Assembly: GCA_963799455.1 (NCBI GenBank)
Contig: CAWCXF010000005.1
Span: forward strand, 186,001 to 250,000
Reading direction: 5' to 3'
DNA length: 64,000 nucleotides
Origin: CAWCXF01 sp963799455
GTDB taxonomy: Bacteria > Pseudomonadota > Alphaproteobacteria > Rhodobacterales > Rhodobacteraceae
The notes below the pieces were generated by a model. That model was not told where the DNA came from, ran no database searches, and was given only the letters and a program-made list of their open reading frames with translations. A program made the position numbers and the translations under genes. Below, in pieces: positions 8,717 to 17,987 of the stretch (position 1 is its first letter; each line of letters begins with the position of its first letter).

Positions 8717-9586
8717 TCAGGTCGGGCAGGGGATCGGGATCTCGCTCACGTCGAGGCCCCGGCGGGTGCGCACGGTGCAGACGCGCGCGGAGGCGGGCTC
8801 GGCCGGGGGGGCCATGACGGGCTCAGGCGCCTCCATGGCCAGCCCGAGGAGGCGGCGCTGATCGACCTCGACCGGCTCGGCCACGCCCTCGTCGCCCACC
8901 CCCACCAGCGAGAGCGTCAGGCTGCCCGTCGCCTGGGCCTGCGCGAGCGAGGCGACCTGGAGCGGCGTCGCCTCGACGGTCACGGTCTGCGCCACCGAGG
9001 CCTCGACGCGGTCGGCGTCGGTGGTTTGGTCCACCGCGATGATCGGCACGCGCGCCTCGACGAGCCGCGTCACCTCGTCGCCCTGCCGCTCGCCCGTCCA
9101 GTAGACGTCCACCACGTCGCCGGGGCGCAGGAAGCCCGACACGCCCGAGGCGACGTCCACGCGGACGGCGAAGGCGCGCATCCCGGGCCTGAGCTGCGCG
9201 GTGATGCCCGCCCCCTCGCCGGGCGCGGTGAGCTTGGCGGCGAGCACCGGCTCTCCGGTCTCCATCGCGCGCAGGACGGTGCGCGGCCCCGCCGCGCCGT
9301 CGGGGAAGAGCGGGTCGGGCCCGTCCGGGGGGAGCACGAAGGCGCCCTCGGGCACCGCGTCGCCGGGCCAGCGAGCGAGGCGCACGGCCTCGCGCGCGAG
9401 CGTCTCGCCGTAGCCCGCCGGGCGCTCCATGACGTAGACGGCCACGGTGGGCACCGCCGCGGCGCTCGCGGCCCGCGCCGCGGCCAGCGCCGCCTGCTGC
9501 TGGCCGATGTAGCCCCGCGCCATGTAGATGGCGGCCCCCGCGAGCGCCATGCCGGCGAGCAGCACCGCGGCGAAGATGATGCGCAT
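8717..9586 (-). CDS. cpaB: Flp pilus assembly protein RcpC/CpaB
   Basis: 289 residues. An N-terminal membrane anchor (IIFAAVLLAGMALAGAAIYM) is followed by an SAF/RcpC domain of about 200 residues (LAREAVRLARWP, RPGMRAFAVRVDVASGVSGF, GDVVDVYW). The SAF fold is proposed to bind peptidoglycan or sugars and stabilise the secretin. It is the first gene of the visible tad operon; a 163-bp gap separates it from rcpA. No Flp pilin gene is seen upstream, so the pilin must lie elsewhere or beyond cpaA. Confidence 0.88.
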   Translation of the reverse strand: MRIIFAAVLLAGMALAGAAIYMARGYIGQQQAALAAARAASAAAVPTVAVYVMERPAGYGETLAREAVRLARWPGDAVPEGAFVLPPDGPDPLFPDGAAGPRTVLRAMETGEPVLAAKLTAPGEGAGITAQLRPGMRAFAVRVDVASGVSGFLRPGDVVDVYWTGERQGDEVTRLVEARVPIIAVDQTTDADRVEASVAQTVTVEATPLQVASLAQAQATGSLTLSLVGVGDEGVAEPVEVDQRRLLGLAMEAPEPVMAPPAEPASARVCTVRTRRGLDVSEIPIPCPT

Positions 9587-9691
9587 GTCGAAATCCCCTC
9601 CCGGCCTCGTCGCGTCGGCTATGGGGGCCAGGGGTGAACGGGCCCTGAATCGCGGGCGACGGGATCCGGAGGATCGAGGCGATCGGCGCGC

Positions 9692-9976
9692 TCAGGCCTC
9701 GAACGCGTCCGCCCAGTCGGGGTGCCTGCGGCGCCACGCCTCGACGTAGGAGCAGCGCGGCACGATGCGGAACCCCTGCGCGCGGGCGTCCTGCGCCAGC
9801 CGCAGCGTCAGGGCGCCCGCGAGGCCCCGACCGCGCAGCGCCGGCGGCACGAAGCTGTGCTCGGCCACCACGAGCCCGCCCGTCGCGCGCGAGGTGGTCA
9901 GCTCGGCCTCGAGCCCGTCCTGCCTCAGCGCGTAGCGCCCGCGCCCGCAGCGCTCGTCGTGGGAGATGTGGGCCAC
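9692..9976 (-). CDS. Small GNAT acetyltransferase (YjdJ/COG2388 type)
   Basis: 94 residues. It matches the compact GNAT-like family that contains an acetyl-CoA binding loop (ALRGRGLAGALT, the R/Q-x-x-G-x-G/A pattern) and the family signature RIVPRCSYV. Substrate unknown. The start is a GTG at 9976 preceded by GGGGGAGG; longer in-frame readings run into the CoA-transferase gene and are noise. It follows ctfB by 11 bp, so it is probably the last gene of that transcript. Confidence 0.75.
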   Translation of the reverse strand: MAHISHDERCGRGRYALRQDGLEAELTTSRATGGLVVAEHSFVPPALRGRGLAGALTLRLAQDARAQGFRIVPRCSYVEAWRRRHPDWADAFEA

Positions 9977-9987
9977 GGGCCTCCCCC

Positions 9988-10611
9988 TCAGACGATCGTC
10001 GCTTGCGTGGCGGCGCGCAGCGCGTCCTCGGTGACGCCGTCCGCCGTCTCGACGATCCTGAGCCCGCCCTCGACCACGTCCATCACGCCGAGGTTGGTGA
10101 CGATGCGGTCCACCACGCCCGTTCCGGTCAGCGGCAGCGTGCACTCGCGCAGCACCTTCGAGGCGCCCGACTTCGAGGTGTGGTCCATCACGACCACCAC
10201 GCGGCCGACGCCCGCCACCAGGTCCATCGCGCCCCCCATGCCCTTGACGAGCTTGCCGGGGATCATCCAGTTCGCCAGATCGCCGTTCTCGGCCACCTCC
10301 ATCGCGCCCAGGATCGCCACCGCGATCTTGCCGCCGCGGATCATGCCGAAGGAGGTGGCGGAGTCGAAGTAGGCCGTGCGGTTCAGCTCGGTGATGGTCT
10401 GCTTGCCCGCGTTGATGAGGTCGGGATCCTCGTCCCCTTCGTAGGGGAACGGCCCCATGCCGAGCATCCCGTTCTCGGATTGCAGCGTGATGTCCTTGTC
10501 GCCGACGTGATTGGCCACCAGCGTCGGGATGCCGATGCCGAGGTTGACATACATGCCGTCCTCGAGCTCCTCCGCCGCGCGGGCGGCCATGGCGTTGCGG
10601 TCCCAGGGCAT
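9988..10611 (-). CDS. scoB: 3-oxoacid CoA-transferase subunit B
   Basis: 207 residues, beta subunit of a succinyl-CoA:3-ketoacid (or acetoacetate) CoA-transferase. It moves CoA between acyl groups and lets the cell use or produce acetoacetate, for example in polyhydroxybutyrate turnover. The SENGMLGMG segment carries the catalytic glutamate; GIGIPTLVANHV at the N-terminus and GGAMDLVAG in the middle are family motifs. It pairs with the A subunit at 12138-12845, but the two are separated by two unrelated genes, which is unusual because A and B normally abut. Confidence 0.93.
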   Translation of the reverse strand: MPWDRNAMAARAAEELEDGMYVNLGIGIPTLVANHVGDKDITLQSENGMLGMGPFPYEGDEDPDLINAGKQTITELNRTAYFDSATSFGMIRGGKIAVAILGAMEVAENGDLANWMIPGKLVKGMGGAMDLVAGVGRVVVVMDHTSKSGASKVLRECTLPLTGTGVVDRIVTNLGVMDVVEGGLRIVETADGVTEDALRAATQATIV

Positions 10612-10636
10612 GTCGTCTCCTTCAGCTCCTCAGCGT

Positions 10637-11707
10637 TCAGCTTCTCAGGCCGCGCGCGGGCACGTCCACGATCACCACCGTTCCGATGCCGCCCCGTCCG
10701 AGGCGCATCGTGCCGCCCAGGCCCTCGACGAGCTGCTCGACGATGCGCCCTCCGAGCGTGTCCGGGGCGGGCCAGGGCGCGCCCTCCGGCAGGCCCGTCC
10801 CGTCGTCGGCGATCGTCAGGCGCAGGCCCCCATGGGCGAGCGTGCCCATGCGCATCTCGACCGAGCCGAGGTCGCGGCCGTGAAAGGCGTGCTGGAGCGC
10901 GTTGGTCAGAAGCTCCGAGGCCAGGAGCCCGATGCGGGTGGCCGCGTCGATCGCCACCGTCATGTCCACCGCCTCGATGTTGACGCGGATGCCCGGGCGG
11001 CCGTCGATGTGGGCCACCGCGTTGCCCACGCGCGAGAGATAGGAGCCCAGCGCGATGCGCTCCTCGGCCCCCGGAGGCACGCGCGTCATCTCCTCGTAGA
11101 GCAGCTGGAGGCTCTCGATGCGGCGCGACAGGGTGGCGAACTCTCCCGGCGCGTCGGAGGCTCGGGCCTGGATCCGGATCATGCCGATGATCATCGACAG
11201 GTGGTTCTTGACCCGGTGCTGGACCTCGGTGAGCTGCGCGTCGATGCGCTCCGCCTCGACCTCGCGGGGGCTGCGCGCCGTCGCGTCGGCCTCGCCGTCC
11301 TCGTCTCCGAGCCGCTTCTGGATGCCGAGGAAGTAGGCCAGCCGCCCGTCGTCGTCGCGGATCGGCGTGACGACCAGCCGGTTGACGAAGCTCGCGCCGT
11401 CGGAGCGGTAGTTCAGCAGGTCCACCGACACGTCGCGCTCGGCCTCGATGGCGCGGCGCAGCCGGTCCACGGCCTTGGCGTCAGTCTCGGGGCCTTGCAG
11501 GAAGCGGCAGTTGCGCCCGATCACCGCGCCGCGATCGTAGCCCGACAGGTGGCAGAAGGCGTCGTTGACGTAGACGATCGGGTTGTCGCGGATGTTAGGG
11601 TTGGTGATGACCATCGCCACCGAGGAGCGCGAGAAGACCAGGCTCGCCGCGCCTTCCGACATCACCTCGCCCACCGCGCGGGCGTCGGCCGCCCGGTCGT
11701 CGGCCAT
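10637..11707 (-). CDS. LOV-domain blue-light sensor histidine kinase (HWE/HisKA_2 type)
   Basis: 356 residues, cytoplasmic, no membrane segment. The LOV domain (about 25-132) has the flavin motif GRNCRFLQG with the photoadduct Cys67, the flavin-contact Asn99 and Asn109, and the signalling Gln130, so it should be photoactive. A short linker leads to a HisKA_2/HWE histidine box (EVQHRVKNHL, His164) and an HATPase domain with the N box ELLTNALQHAF and the DDGTGLP box. Related LOV kinases sense blue light and often feed the general stress response. No response regulator lies alongside. It sits between a carboxymuconolactone-decarboxylase-like gene (38 bp) and the CoA-transferase B gene (25 bp) on the same strand. 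Confidence 0.93.
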   Translation of the reverse strand: MADDRAADARAVGEVMSEGAASLVFSRSSVAMVITNPNIRDNPIVYVNDAFCHLSGYDRGAVIGRNCRFLQGPETDAKAVDRLRRAIEAERDVSVDLLNYRSDGASFVNRLVVTPIRDDDGRLAYFLGIQKRLGDEDGEADATARSPREVEAERIDAQLTEVQHRVKNHLSMIIGMIRIQARASDAPGEFATLSRRIESLQLLYEEMTRVPPGAEERIALGSYLSRVGNAVAHIDGRPGIRVNIEAVDMTVAIDAATRIGLLASELLTNALQHAFHGRDLGSVEMRMGTLAHGGLRLTIADDGTGLPEGAPWPAPDTLGGRIVEQLVEGLGGTMRLGRGGIGTVVIVDVPARGLRS

Positions 11708-11745
11708 CAGGCGACCCCCCTCGTGGCGCGGCGCCGCGGCACGGG

Positions 11746-12141
11746 TCAGCCCTCCAGAGGGAGCAGGTCGCGATCGGCGAAGACCTGCTTGGCGGTGAGG
11801 ATGGCGTTCAACGCGGCCGGGAAGCCCGCATAAACGGCCATCTGAACGATCGTCTCGACGATCTCCTTCGGGCTCGCCCCGACGTTGAGCGCGCCGTTGA
11901 CGTGGACCGCGAGCTGCGGCTGGGGGTGGCCGAGCGCGGCGAGCCCGGCGATGGTCACCAGCTCGCGCTCGCGCAGGTCGAGCCCGGGGCGCTGGTAGAC
12001 GTCTCCGAAGGCGAACTCGATGACGTATCGGCCGAGGTCGGGCGCCACGCCGTCGAGCGACGCGATGACCCTCTCTCCCTGCTCGCCGTCGATCTCCGAG
12101 AGCTTCGCCAATCCTTCCGCGTAGCGGTCGCGTGCGCTCAT
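11746..12141 (-). CDS. Carboxymuconolactone decarboxylase family protein
   Basis: 131 residues, AhpD/CMD fold. Contains the LRERELVTIAGLAALGHPQPQL core helix and the NVGASPKEIVETIVQMAVYAGFPAALNA segment typical of the gamma-carboxymuconolactone decarboxylase branch. The CxxC pair of AhpD-type peroxidases is absent, so a redox function is unlikely; the true substrate is unknown. ATG at 12141 overlaps the TGA of the CoA-transferase A gene (ATGA), giving translational coupling. Start verified by the MSARDRYAEG N-terminus. Confidence 0.85.
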   Translation of the reverse strand: MSARDRYAEGLAKLSEIDGEQGERVIASLDGVAPDLGRYVIEFAFGDVYQRPGLDLRERELVTIAGLAALGHPQPQLAVHVNGALNVGASPKEIVETIVQMAVYAGFPAALNAILTAKQVFADRDLLPLEG

Positions 12142-12845
12142 GCCACGGCCGCGCGGGGCCGGGTGGTGCGCTGCTCGATGCGCTTCTCGTGCGGGCCCTG
12201 GATCAGGCGGTGGACGTAGATGCCCGGCAGGTGGATCGCGTCGCCGTCGAGGCTGCCCCTCGGCACGATCTCCTCGACCTCGGCGACGCAGACCCGCCCG
12301 CAGGTCGCCGCCGGCACGTTGAAGTTGCGCGCCGTCTTGCGGAACACGAGGTTGCCGGTGTCGTCCGCCTTCCACGCCTTGACGATGGCGAGGTCCGCGA
12401 CGATCCCGCGCTCCAGGACGTAGCTCTCCCCGTCGAACTCCTTGACCTCCTTGCCCTCGGCCACCTGGGTGCCGAAGCCGGTCTTGGTGTAGAAGCCCGG
12501 GATCCCCGCGCCGCCCGCGCGCATCCGCTCCGCGAGCGTGCCCTGCGGCGTGAACTCGATCTCCAGCTCGCCCGAGAGGAACTGCCGCATGAACTCGGCG
12601 TTCTCGCCGACGTAGGACGAGATCATCTTCCGCACCTGCCGGGTCTGGAGCAGGATGCCGATGCCGAAATCGTCCACGCCGGCGTTGTTGGAGGCGAAGG
12701 TGAGATCCCTGACGCCTGCGTCCCGGATCGCCGCGAGCAGCAGCTCGGGGATGCCGCAGAGCCCGAAGCCGCCCGCCGCGATCAGCATGCCGTCGTGCAA
12801 GAGCCCGTCGAGAGCCGAGGCGGCGTCGTCGTGGATCTTCTGCAT
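12138..12845 (-). CDS. scoA: 3-oxoacid CoA-transferase subunit A
   Basis: 235 residues, alpha subunit of the CoA-transferase. The GGFGLCGIPE loop is the CoA-binding signature near residue 26; GGAGIPGFYTKTGFGT and KADDTGNLVFRKTARNFN are conserved. The ATG at 12845 follows a G-rich stretch and matches the usual MQKIHDD N-terminus; a longer reading adds a sequence without similarity. It heads a five-gene minus-strand unit: scoA, CMD protein, LOV kinase, scoB, GNAT. Confidence 0.93.
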   Translation of the reverse strand: MQKIHDDAASALDGLLHDGMLIAAGGFGLCGIPELLLAAIRDAGVRDLTFASNNAGVDDFGIGILLQTRQVRKMISSYVGENAEFMRQFLSGELEIEFTPQGTLAERMRAGGAGIPGFYTKTGFGTQVAEGKEVKEFDGESYVLERGIVADLAIVKAWKADDTGNLVFRKTARNFNVPAATCGRVCVAEVEEIVPRGSLDGDAIHLPGIYVHRLIQGPHEKRIEQRTTRPRAAVA

Positions 12846-13467
12846 CGCGGCCCCCTGTTCCCCAGGCCAGACATGCCGGGGGGTGAGGGGGCTGTCAACG
12901 CCGACCCCGCGTCGTCGCCGCATCGCGGCGAAGAGGCGCGGGGGCGCGGGCCGGGAGGCGGGCGCGTCCGCCGCCCCCTCGACGCCGGATCGGTGCGGGT
13001 GCGCCGCGCGCCGTCGGGGAGGTGGAGCGGGCGGCGCGCCGGGAGCGCGCCCGCGAGGGGGCGGTCCTCCGGTCGCCGGGACGCCCGCGACCTCCCGCCG
13101 GCCGCCCTCTCGTCCTGGGCGACGAGGGGCCCGTCGCCCCGGCGCGCGACGGCGGTCCGAAGGCTCCGCCCACGGATCCGTGCAGGCTCCTTAGGGCGCC
13201 CCCTCGACCGGCCGCGGGCGCCCTCCTCGGGCGAGGCGCCCGCGGCCTCGCGGCGGTCGATCGGCCGATGACCTCGTCGAGCACGGGCCGGACCGCGACG
13301 GAGCCCGCGCGGCGCGCCCGTCCTTCGCACCCGTCCCTCGGGACGATCCCGCGGCGCGACGCCCGGCGGTCTCCCCGACGCCCTGCGGGCTGGCGGTCAT
13401 CGGCTGGACCGCCGCGGAGGAGCCCGCAGCGGCCCGCGAGCGGGTGGCCTCGCCGCGAGGGGCGGGC
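12846..13467. other. GC-rich intergenic region, no gene seen
   Basis: About 620 bases between the start of scoA and the stop of topA. All long open frames here are Arg/Pro/Ala strings without family resemblance or codon bias. It must hold the promoter of scoA. I see no tRNA, repeat array or clear terminator. Confidence 0.5.
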
Positions 13468-16323
13468 TCAGTCCTCGAGAACCCGGCCCTCGTCGGAGGC
13501 TGCCCCCCCGGCCGCCCGGCCGGCCTTTCCCTTCGCCGAGACGGCCTTGCGCGAAGGCTTCGCGGCGGCCTTCGCGGCCCCCTTCCCGGCGGCCGCCTTC
13601 TCGGCCTTCGCGGCGGGGGCCTTCCCCGCCGCGGCCTTCTCCGTCGCCGCGGCGGCCGCGCCCGCCGCGGCCTTGCGCGATCCCTTCTTCGCGGCCGCCT
13701 TCTTCGCCGGGGGCTTCTTCCCCGGCCCCTTCGCGGCCTTCTCCGCGATCAGCGTGAGCGCCTCGTCGAGCGTCACCTCCTCGGGCTTCACGTCCTTCGG
13801 GATCGTCGCGTTGAGCTTGCCCCACTTCACGTAGGGCCCGTAGCGCCCCTCCATCACGGAGACCGGGCCGCCCTCGGGGTGCTCGCCCAGCTCCGCCAGG
13901 GGCTTCGCCGCCGCCCGCCCGCCGCGGCCCGCCGCCTTCTGCGCCAGCACCTCGACGGCGCGGTTCATGCCGATGGTGAAGACCTCCTCCACCTCCGGAA
14001 GATTGGCGTAGAGCCGGCCGTGCTTGACGTAAGGCCCGTAACGCCCGATCCCGGCCTCGATCGGCTCGCCGTCGTCGGGGTGGGCGCCCACCGTGCGCGG
14101 CAGGCTCAGGAGCGTCACCGCGCGATCGAGGTCGAGGTCGTCCACCGACCAGCCCTTGGGGATCGAGGAGCGCGGCGGCTTGGGCGCCTCCTCGCTCGCC
14201 TCGCCGCGCTGGACGTAGGGGCCGAAGCGGCCCTTGCGGAGCGTGATCCGGTCGCCCTCGTGCTCTCCGAGGAGCTTGCCGTCGGGGCCGATGCCGCCCT
14301 CCTCCTCCGCGCCGGGCGGGCCGAAGGGGCGGGTGTAGCGGCACTCGGGGTAGTTCGAGCAGCCGATGAACGCGCTGCCCGAGCGCGCGGTGCGCATCGA
14401 CAGCCGCCCCTCGCCGCAGTGGGGGCAGAGCCGCGGGTCGGTGCCGTCGCCCGGATCGGGGAAGATGTGGGGCTCGAGCACCTCGTTGATCTTCTCGAGC
14501 ACCTCGCCGATGCGCAGGTCCGCCGTCTCGCCCAGCGCCGCCGAGAAGTCGCGCCAGAAGCGCGCGAGCACGTCCTTCCACTCGCGCTCGCCCGCCGACA
14601 CGTCGTCGAGCTGGGATTCGAGGTCGGCGGTGAAGTCGTACTCGACGTAGCGGCGGAAGTAGTTGACGAGGAAGGCGGTGACGAGCCTCCCCTTGTCCTC
14701 GGGGACGAGCCGGTTGCGGTCCTTGCGGACGTAGCCGCGGTCCTGGATCGTCGTGACGATCGAGGCGTAGGTGGAGGGCCGACCGATGCCGAGCTCCTCC
14801 ATGCGCTTGACAAGCGTGGCCTCGGTGTAGCGCGGGGGCGGCTGGGTGAAGTGCTGCAGGCCCAGCACGGCCGCGTCCTCGGTCGTCAGCGCGCCCTTCG
14901 AGGCCCTGAGCGAGCCCGCGTCGTCCTCGATCACGTCGCCGTCCTCGGAGGCGGCGCGGCCGAACTGGGCCTCCAGGCCCCCGCGATGGGGCCTGAGCGC
15001 CTCGCCCTGGGACATGGCGGGGAGCCGGCCGCCGTCCTCGTCCTCAGTGGGCTCGTCGCGGCCCTCCTCGTAGACGCGCAGGAAGCCGTCGAAGAGCACC
15101 ACCTGGCCCGTCGCGCGCAGGCCCACCTGGCGGTCCTGGGAGGCGATCTCGACCGTGGTGCGCTCCAATCGCGCGGCCTCCATCTGGCACGCGATGGTGC
15201 GCTTCCAGATCATCTCGTAGAGCCGGCGCTGGTCCGCTTCCGAGATGCGGACCGTCTCGGGGCGCGCGAAGAGGTCCGTCGGCCGGATGCACTCGTGCGC
15301 CTCCTGGGCGTTCTTGGCCTTGTTCTTGTACATCCTGGGGGACTTCGGCACGTAGTCCGTCCCGTAGAACTTCCCGATGGCGTCGCGGGCGGCGTGGACG
15401 GCCTCGGGCGCCATGTCGATGCCGTCGGTGCGCATGTAGGTGATGAGCCCGGCCTCGTAGAGCCGCTGGGCCGCGCTCATGGTCTGGCGCGCGCCGAAGC
15501 CCAGCTTGCGAGAGGCCTCCTGCTGGAGCGTGGAGGTCATGAAGGGCGCCGACGGCGAGCGCGCGGCGGGCTTGGCCTCCACCGAGGCCACCGCGAGCTC
15601 GCGCGAGGCCACGGCGGCGACGGCCAGCTCGGCCGAGGCGCGGTCGGGCAGGCCGAAGCGGTCGAGCTTGTCGCCCGCGAGCGAGACGAGGCGGGCCTCG
15701 AACGCCTCCCCGCGCGGGGTCTCCAGCGCGGCCGTCACCGTCCAGTACTCCCGAGGCTTGAACGCCTCGATCTCCATCTCGCGCTCGACGATCAGGCGCA
15801 GGCAGACCGACTGCACCCGCCCCGCCGACTTGGCGCCGGGCAGCTTGCGCCAGAGCACCGGCGAGAGGTTGAAGCCCACGAGGTAGTCGAGCGCGCGGCG
15901 CGCCAGATAGGCCTCGACCAGCGGCGCGTCGACCTGGCGGGGGTTGCGCATCGCCTCGGTGACGGCGGCCTTGGTGATGGCGTTGAACACCACGCGGCTG
16001 ACGGGGGTGTCCTTCTTGATCGACTTGCGCTTGGTCAGCGCCTCCTGGAGGTGCCAGGAGATCGCCTCGCCCTCGCGGTCGGGGTCGGTGGCGAGGATTA
16101 GCGCGGGATCCTTGGCCAGCGCGTCGGCGATCGCCTTGACGTGCTTCCTCGAGTCCGCCCCCACCTCCCACAGCATCTCGAAGCCGTGCTCGGGATCGAC
16201 CGAGCCGTCCTTCGCGGGCAGGTCGCGCACGTGGCCGTAGGACGCGAGCACCGTGTAGTCGGGGCCGAGATACTTGTTGATGGTCTTGGCCTTGGCTGGG
16301 CTCTCGACGACGACGACGGGCAT
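13468..16323 (-). CDS. topA: DNA topoisomerase I
   Basis: 951 residues, type IA topoisomerase that relaxes negative supercoils. The TOPRIM domain opens the protein (VVVVESPAKAKTINKYLG) and has the acidic LATDPDREGEAISWHL motif; the catalytic Tyr is in GLITYMRTDG near residue 295. A four-Cys zinc ribbon (CPHCGEG...CSNYPEC) lies near residue 650, followed by three or four repeats of the topoisomerase C-terminal type (RFGPYVQRG, RYGPYVKHG, RYGPYVKWG). The last 110 residues are a Lys/Ala-rich tail, likely a DNA-binding extension. Start at MPVVVVESP is standard. Confidence 0.97.
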   Translation of the reverse strand: MPVVVVESPAKAKTINKYLGPDYTVLASYGHVRDLPAKDGSVDPEHGFEMLWEVGADSRKHVKAIADALAKDPALILATDPDREGEAISWHLQEALTKRKSIKKDTPVSRVVFNAITKAAVTEAMRNPRQVDAPLVEAYLARRALDYLVGFNLSPVLWRKLPGAKSAGRVQSVCLRLIVEREMEIEAFKPREYWTVTAALETPRGEAFEARLVSLAGDKLDRFGLPDRASAELAVAAVASRELAVASVEAKPAARSPSAPFMTSTLQQEASRKLGFGARQTMSAAQRLYEAGLITYMRTDGIDMAPEAVHAARDAIGKFYGTDYVPKSPRMYKNKAKNAQEAHECIRPTDLFARPETVRISEADQRRLYEMIWKRTIACQMEAARLERTTVEIASQDRQVGLRATGQVVLFDGFLRVYEEGRDEPTEDEDGGRLPAMSQGEALRPHRGGLEAQFGRAASEDGDVIEDDAGSLRASKGALTTEDAAVLGLQHFTQPPPRYTEATLVKRMEELGIGRPSTYASIVTTIQDRGYVRKDRNRLVPEDKGRLVTAFLVNYFRRYVEYDFTADLESQLDDVSAGEREWKDVLARFWRDFSAALGETADLRIGEVLEKINEVLEPHIFPDPGDGTDPRLCPHCGEGRLSMRTARSGSAFIGCSNYPECRYTRPFGPPGAEEEGGIGPDGKLLGEHEGDRITLRKGRFGPYVQRGEASEEAPKPPRSSIPKGWSVDDLDLDRAVTLLSLPRTVGAHPDDGEPIEAGIGRYGPYVKHGRLYANLPEVEEVFTIGMNRAVEVLAQKAAGRGGRAAAKPLAELGEHPEGGPVSVMEGRYGPYVKWGKLNATIPKDVKPEEVTLDEALTLIAEKAAKGPGKKPPAKKAAAKKGSRKAAAGAAAAATEKAAAGKAPAAKAEKAAAGKGAAKAAAKPSRKAVSAKGKAGRAAGGAASDEGRVLED

Positions 16324-16469
16324 GGGGGCTCCAGGTTCGGTCCTGTGGGGGGACGCGGCCGCGGCGCGGGGCTGCGGGCCGCGTGAATGTGGGCAGCCTC
16401 GGCCCCATGTCAATCGAGGGGGCGGCCCGGCGCCTTCGCCGCGCGGCGGAGGCGCCTCGGTGCGGGGCC

Positions 16470-17987
16470 TCAGGCGGCGAGCGTCAGCAGCCCGCCCGGA
16501 TGGCGCTCGATGCGGCCCTCCAGCTCCAGCGTCAGGATCTCGGGCAGCACCCGCTCGGCCGGCTCGCCGCTGTCGCGGATCACCTGGTCCTCGGCGACGG
16601 GCGAGGGGCCCAGCAGCGACAGGATCCCCGAGCGCAGGGCCTCGCCGCCACCGCCGCCAGCGGGCGGATCGCCGCCTGCGGGCGGAGCGCCGCCGGCAGG
16701 CGGGGCGCCGTGACCGGCCGCGGCGCCGCCATGCGCCGCGCTCGACGCCTCGCCTCGGTTGCGGCTGGCCGCCCCGGCTCGCTGGGCGGGGCCGGTCTGC
16801 CCGACGGTCGCGCCCGGTGCGGCGGCGGTCTGCCTGCCGGCGAAGCTCGGCCCGTCGGCCCCGGCCCGCCCTGCGGCGTCACGCTGCCCGGCATCGTCCT
16901 GGCGAGCGACGGAGTCCGGACCGCCCGCCGCCACCCGCCCGCCGGCATCGCCCCGCCCGCCCGCGGCGTTCTGCCTGGCTGCGGCGTCCCGCCCGGCGGA
17001 GGGGCTCGGCCCGCCGCCCCCGGTCCGCCCCACGGCGTCACACCGCCCGGCATCGCTCCGCCCGCTGGCGGCGACCCGCCCGCTGGCGGCGCTCCGCCCG
17101 CCGGCGGCCAGCGTCTCCAGCACGTCGTCCACGCCGCGCACCAGCACCGCGCCGTCGCGGATGAGCGCGTTGCAGCCCGAGGCGCGGCCGTCGAAGGGGT
17201 GGCCCGGCACCGCGAGCACCTCGCGCCCCTGGTCGAGCGCTGCGCGCGCCGTGATGAGCGTGCCCGAGCGCGCCGCCGCCTCGACGACGATCACGGCCTG
17301 CGCGAGCCCCGAGACGATGTGGTTGCGACGCGGGAAGTGGCGCGCCTGGGGGCCGAGGCCCATCGGCTGGGCCGACAGGATCAGGCCTTGGACCGCGATG
17401 CGCGCCATCAGCTCGGCGTTCTGAGGGGGGTAGGCCACGTCGCAGCCGCCCGCGGTGACGGCGATGGTGCCGCGCTCCAGCGCCGCCTCGTGGGCCACCG
17501 CGTCGATGCCGCGCGCGAGCCCCGAGACGACGACGTGGCCCGCTTGCGCCAGCCCGCGGGCCAGAGCGCGCGCCATGCGCTGGCCCAGCGAGGAGGCGTC
17601 GCGCGCGCCGACGATGGCCACGGCGGGGCGATGGGCCAGGGCGAGATCCCCGCGTGCCCAGAGCATCGCGGGCGCGCCCTCGACCTCGCGGAGCGCGGGC
17701 GGGTAGGCGGGCTCGTGGTCGAAGACGGCGCGGGCGCCCGCGGCCCGCGCGGCGCGGATCTCGGCGCGCGCGGTGGCCTCGGGGCAGGGGGCGTAGCCCG
17801 ACAGCCCGGCGCCACGGGCCAGGTGGGGGAGCGCCTTCAGCGCCGCGGCCGCCGTGCCGTGCGCCGCCAGCAGGCGGTGGTAGGTGGCGGGGCCTATGCG
17901 ATGGGATCGCAGCAGGCGGAGCCGGTCGAGCCGGTCCCTCTCGTCGTGGGGTGGGGTGGGGTGGGGATCGGAGAAGGATGTGGGCAC
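16470..17987 (-). CDS. dprA: DNA processing protein DprA with long low-complexity insert
   Basis: 505 residues. DprA loads RecA on incoming single-stranded DNA during transformation. A helix-hairpin region (residues 20-60) precedes the Rossmann-like core with VAIVGARDASSLGQ, VVVSGLARGIDAVAHEAAL and FPRRNHIVSGLA, all diagnostic. After residue about 290 comes roughly 135 residues of Gly/Ala/Arg-rich sequence ending in PPAGG repeats, then the winged-helix C-terminal domain (GILSLLGPSPVAEDQVIRDSG). Most DprA proteins are near 370 residues, so the insert is extra. The start is a GTG at 17987 and is uncertain. Confidence 0.92.
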   Translation of the reverse strand: MPTSFSDPHPTPPHDERDRLDRLRLLRSHRIGPATYHRLLAAHGTAAAALKALPHLARGAGLSGYAPCPEATARAEIRAARAAGARAVFDHEPAYPPALREVEGAPAMLWARGDLALAHRPAVAIVGARDASSLGQRMARALARGLAQAGHVVVSGLARGIDAVAHEAALERGTIAVTAGGCDVAYPPQNAELMARIAVQGLILSAQPMGLGPQARHFPRRNHIVSGLAQAVIVVEAAARSGTLITARAALDQGREVLAVPGHPFDGRASGCNALIRDGAVLVRGVDDVLETLAAGGRSAASGRVAASGRSDAGRCDAVGRTGGGGPSPSAGRDAAARQNAAGGRGDAGGRVAAGGPDSVARQDDAGQRDAAGRAGADGPSFAGRQTAAAPGATVGQTGPAQRAGAASRNRGEASSAAHGGAAAGHGAPPAGGAPPAGGDPPAGGGGGEALRSGILSLLGPSPVAEDQVIRDSGEPAERVLPEILTLELEGRIERHPGGLLTLAA

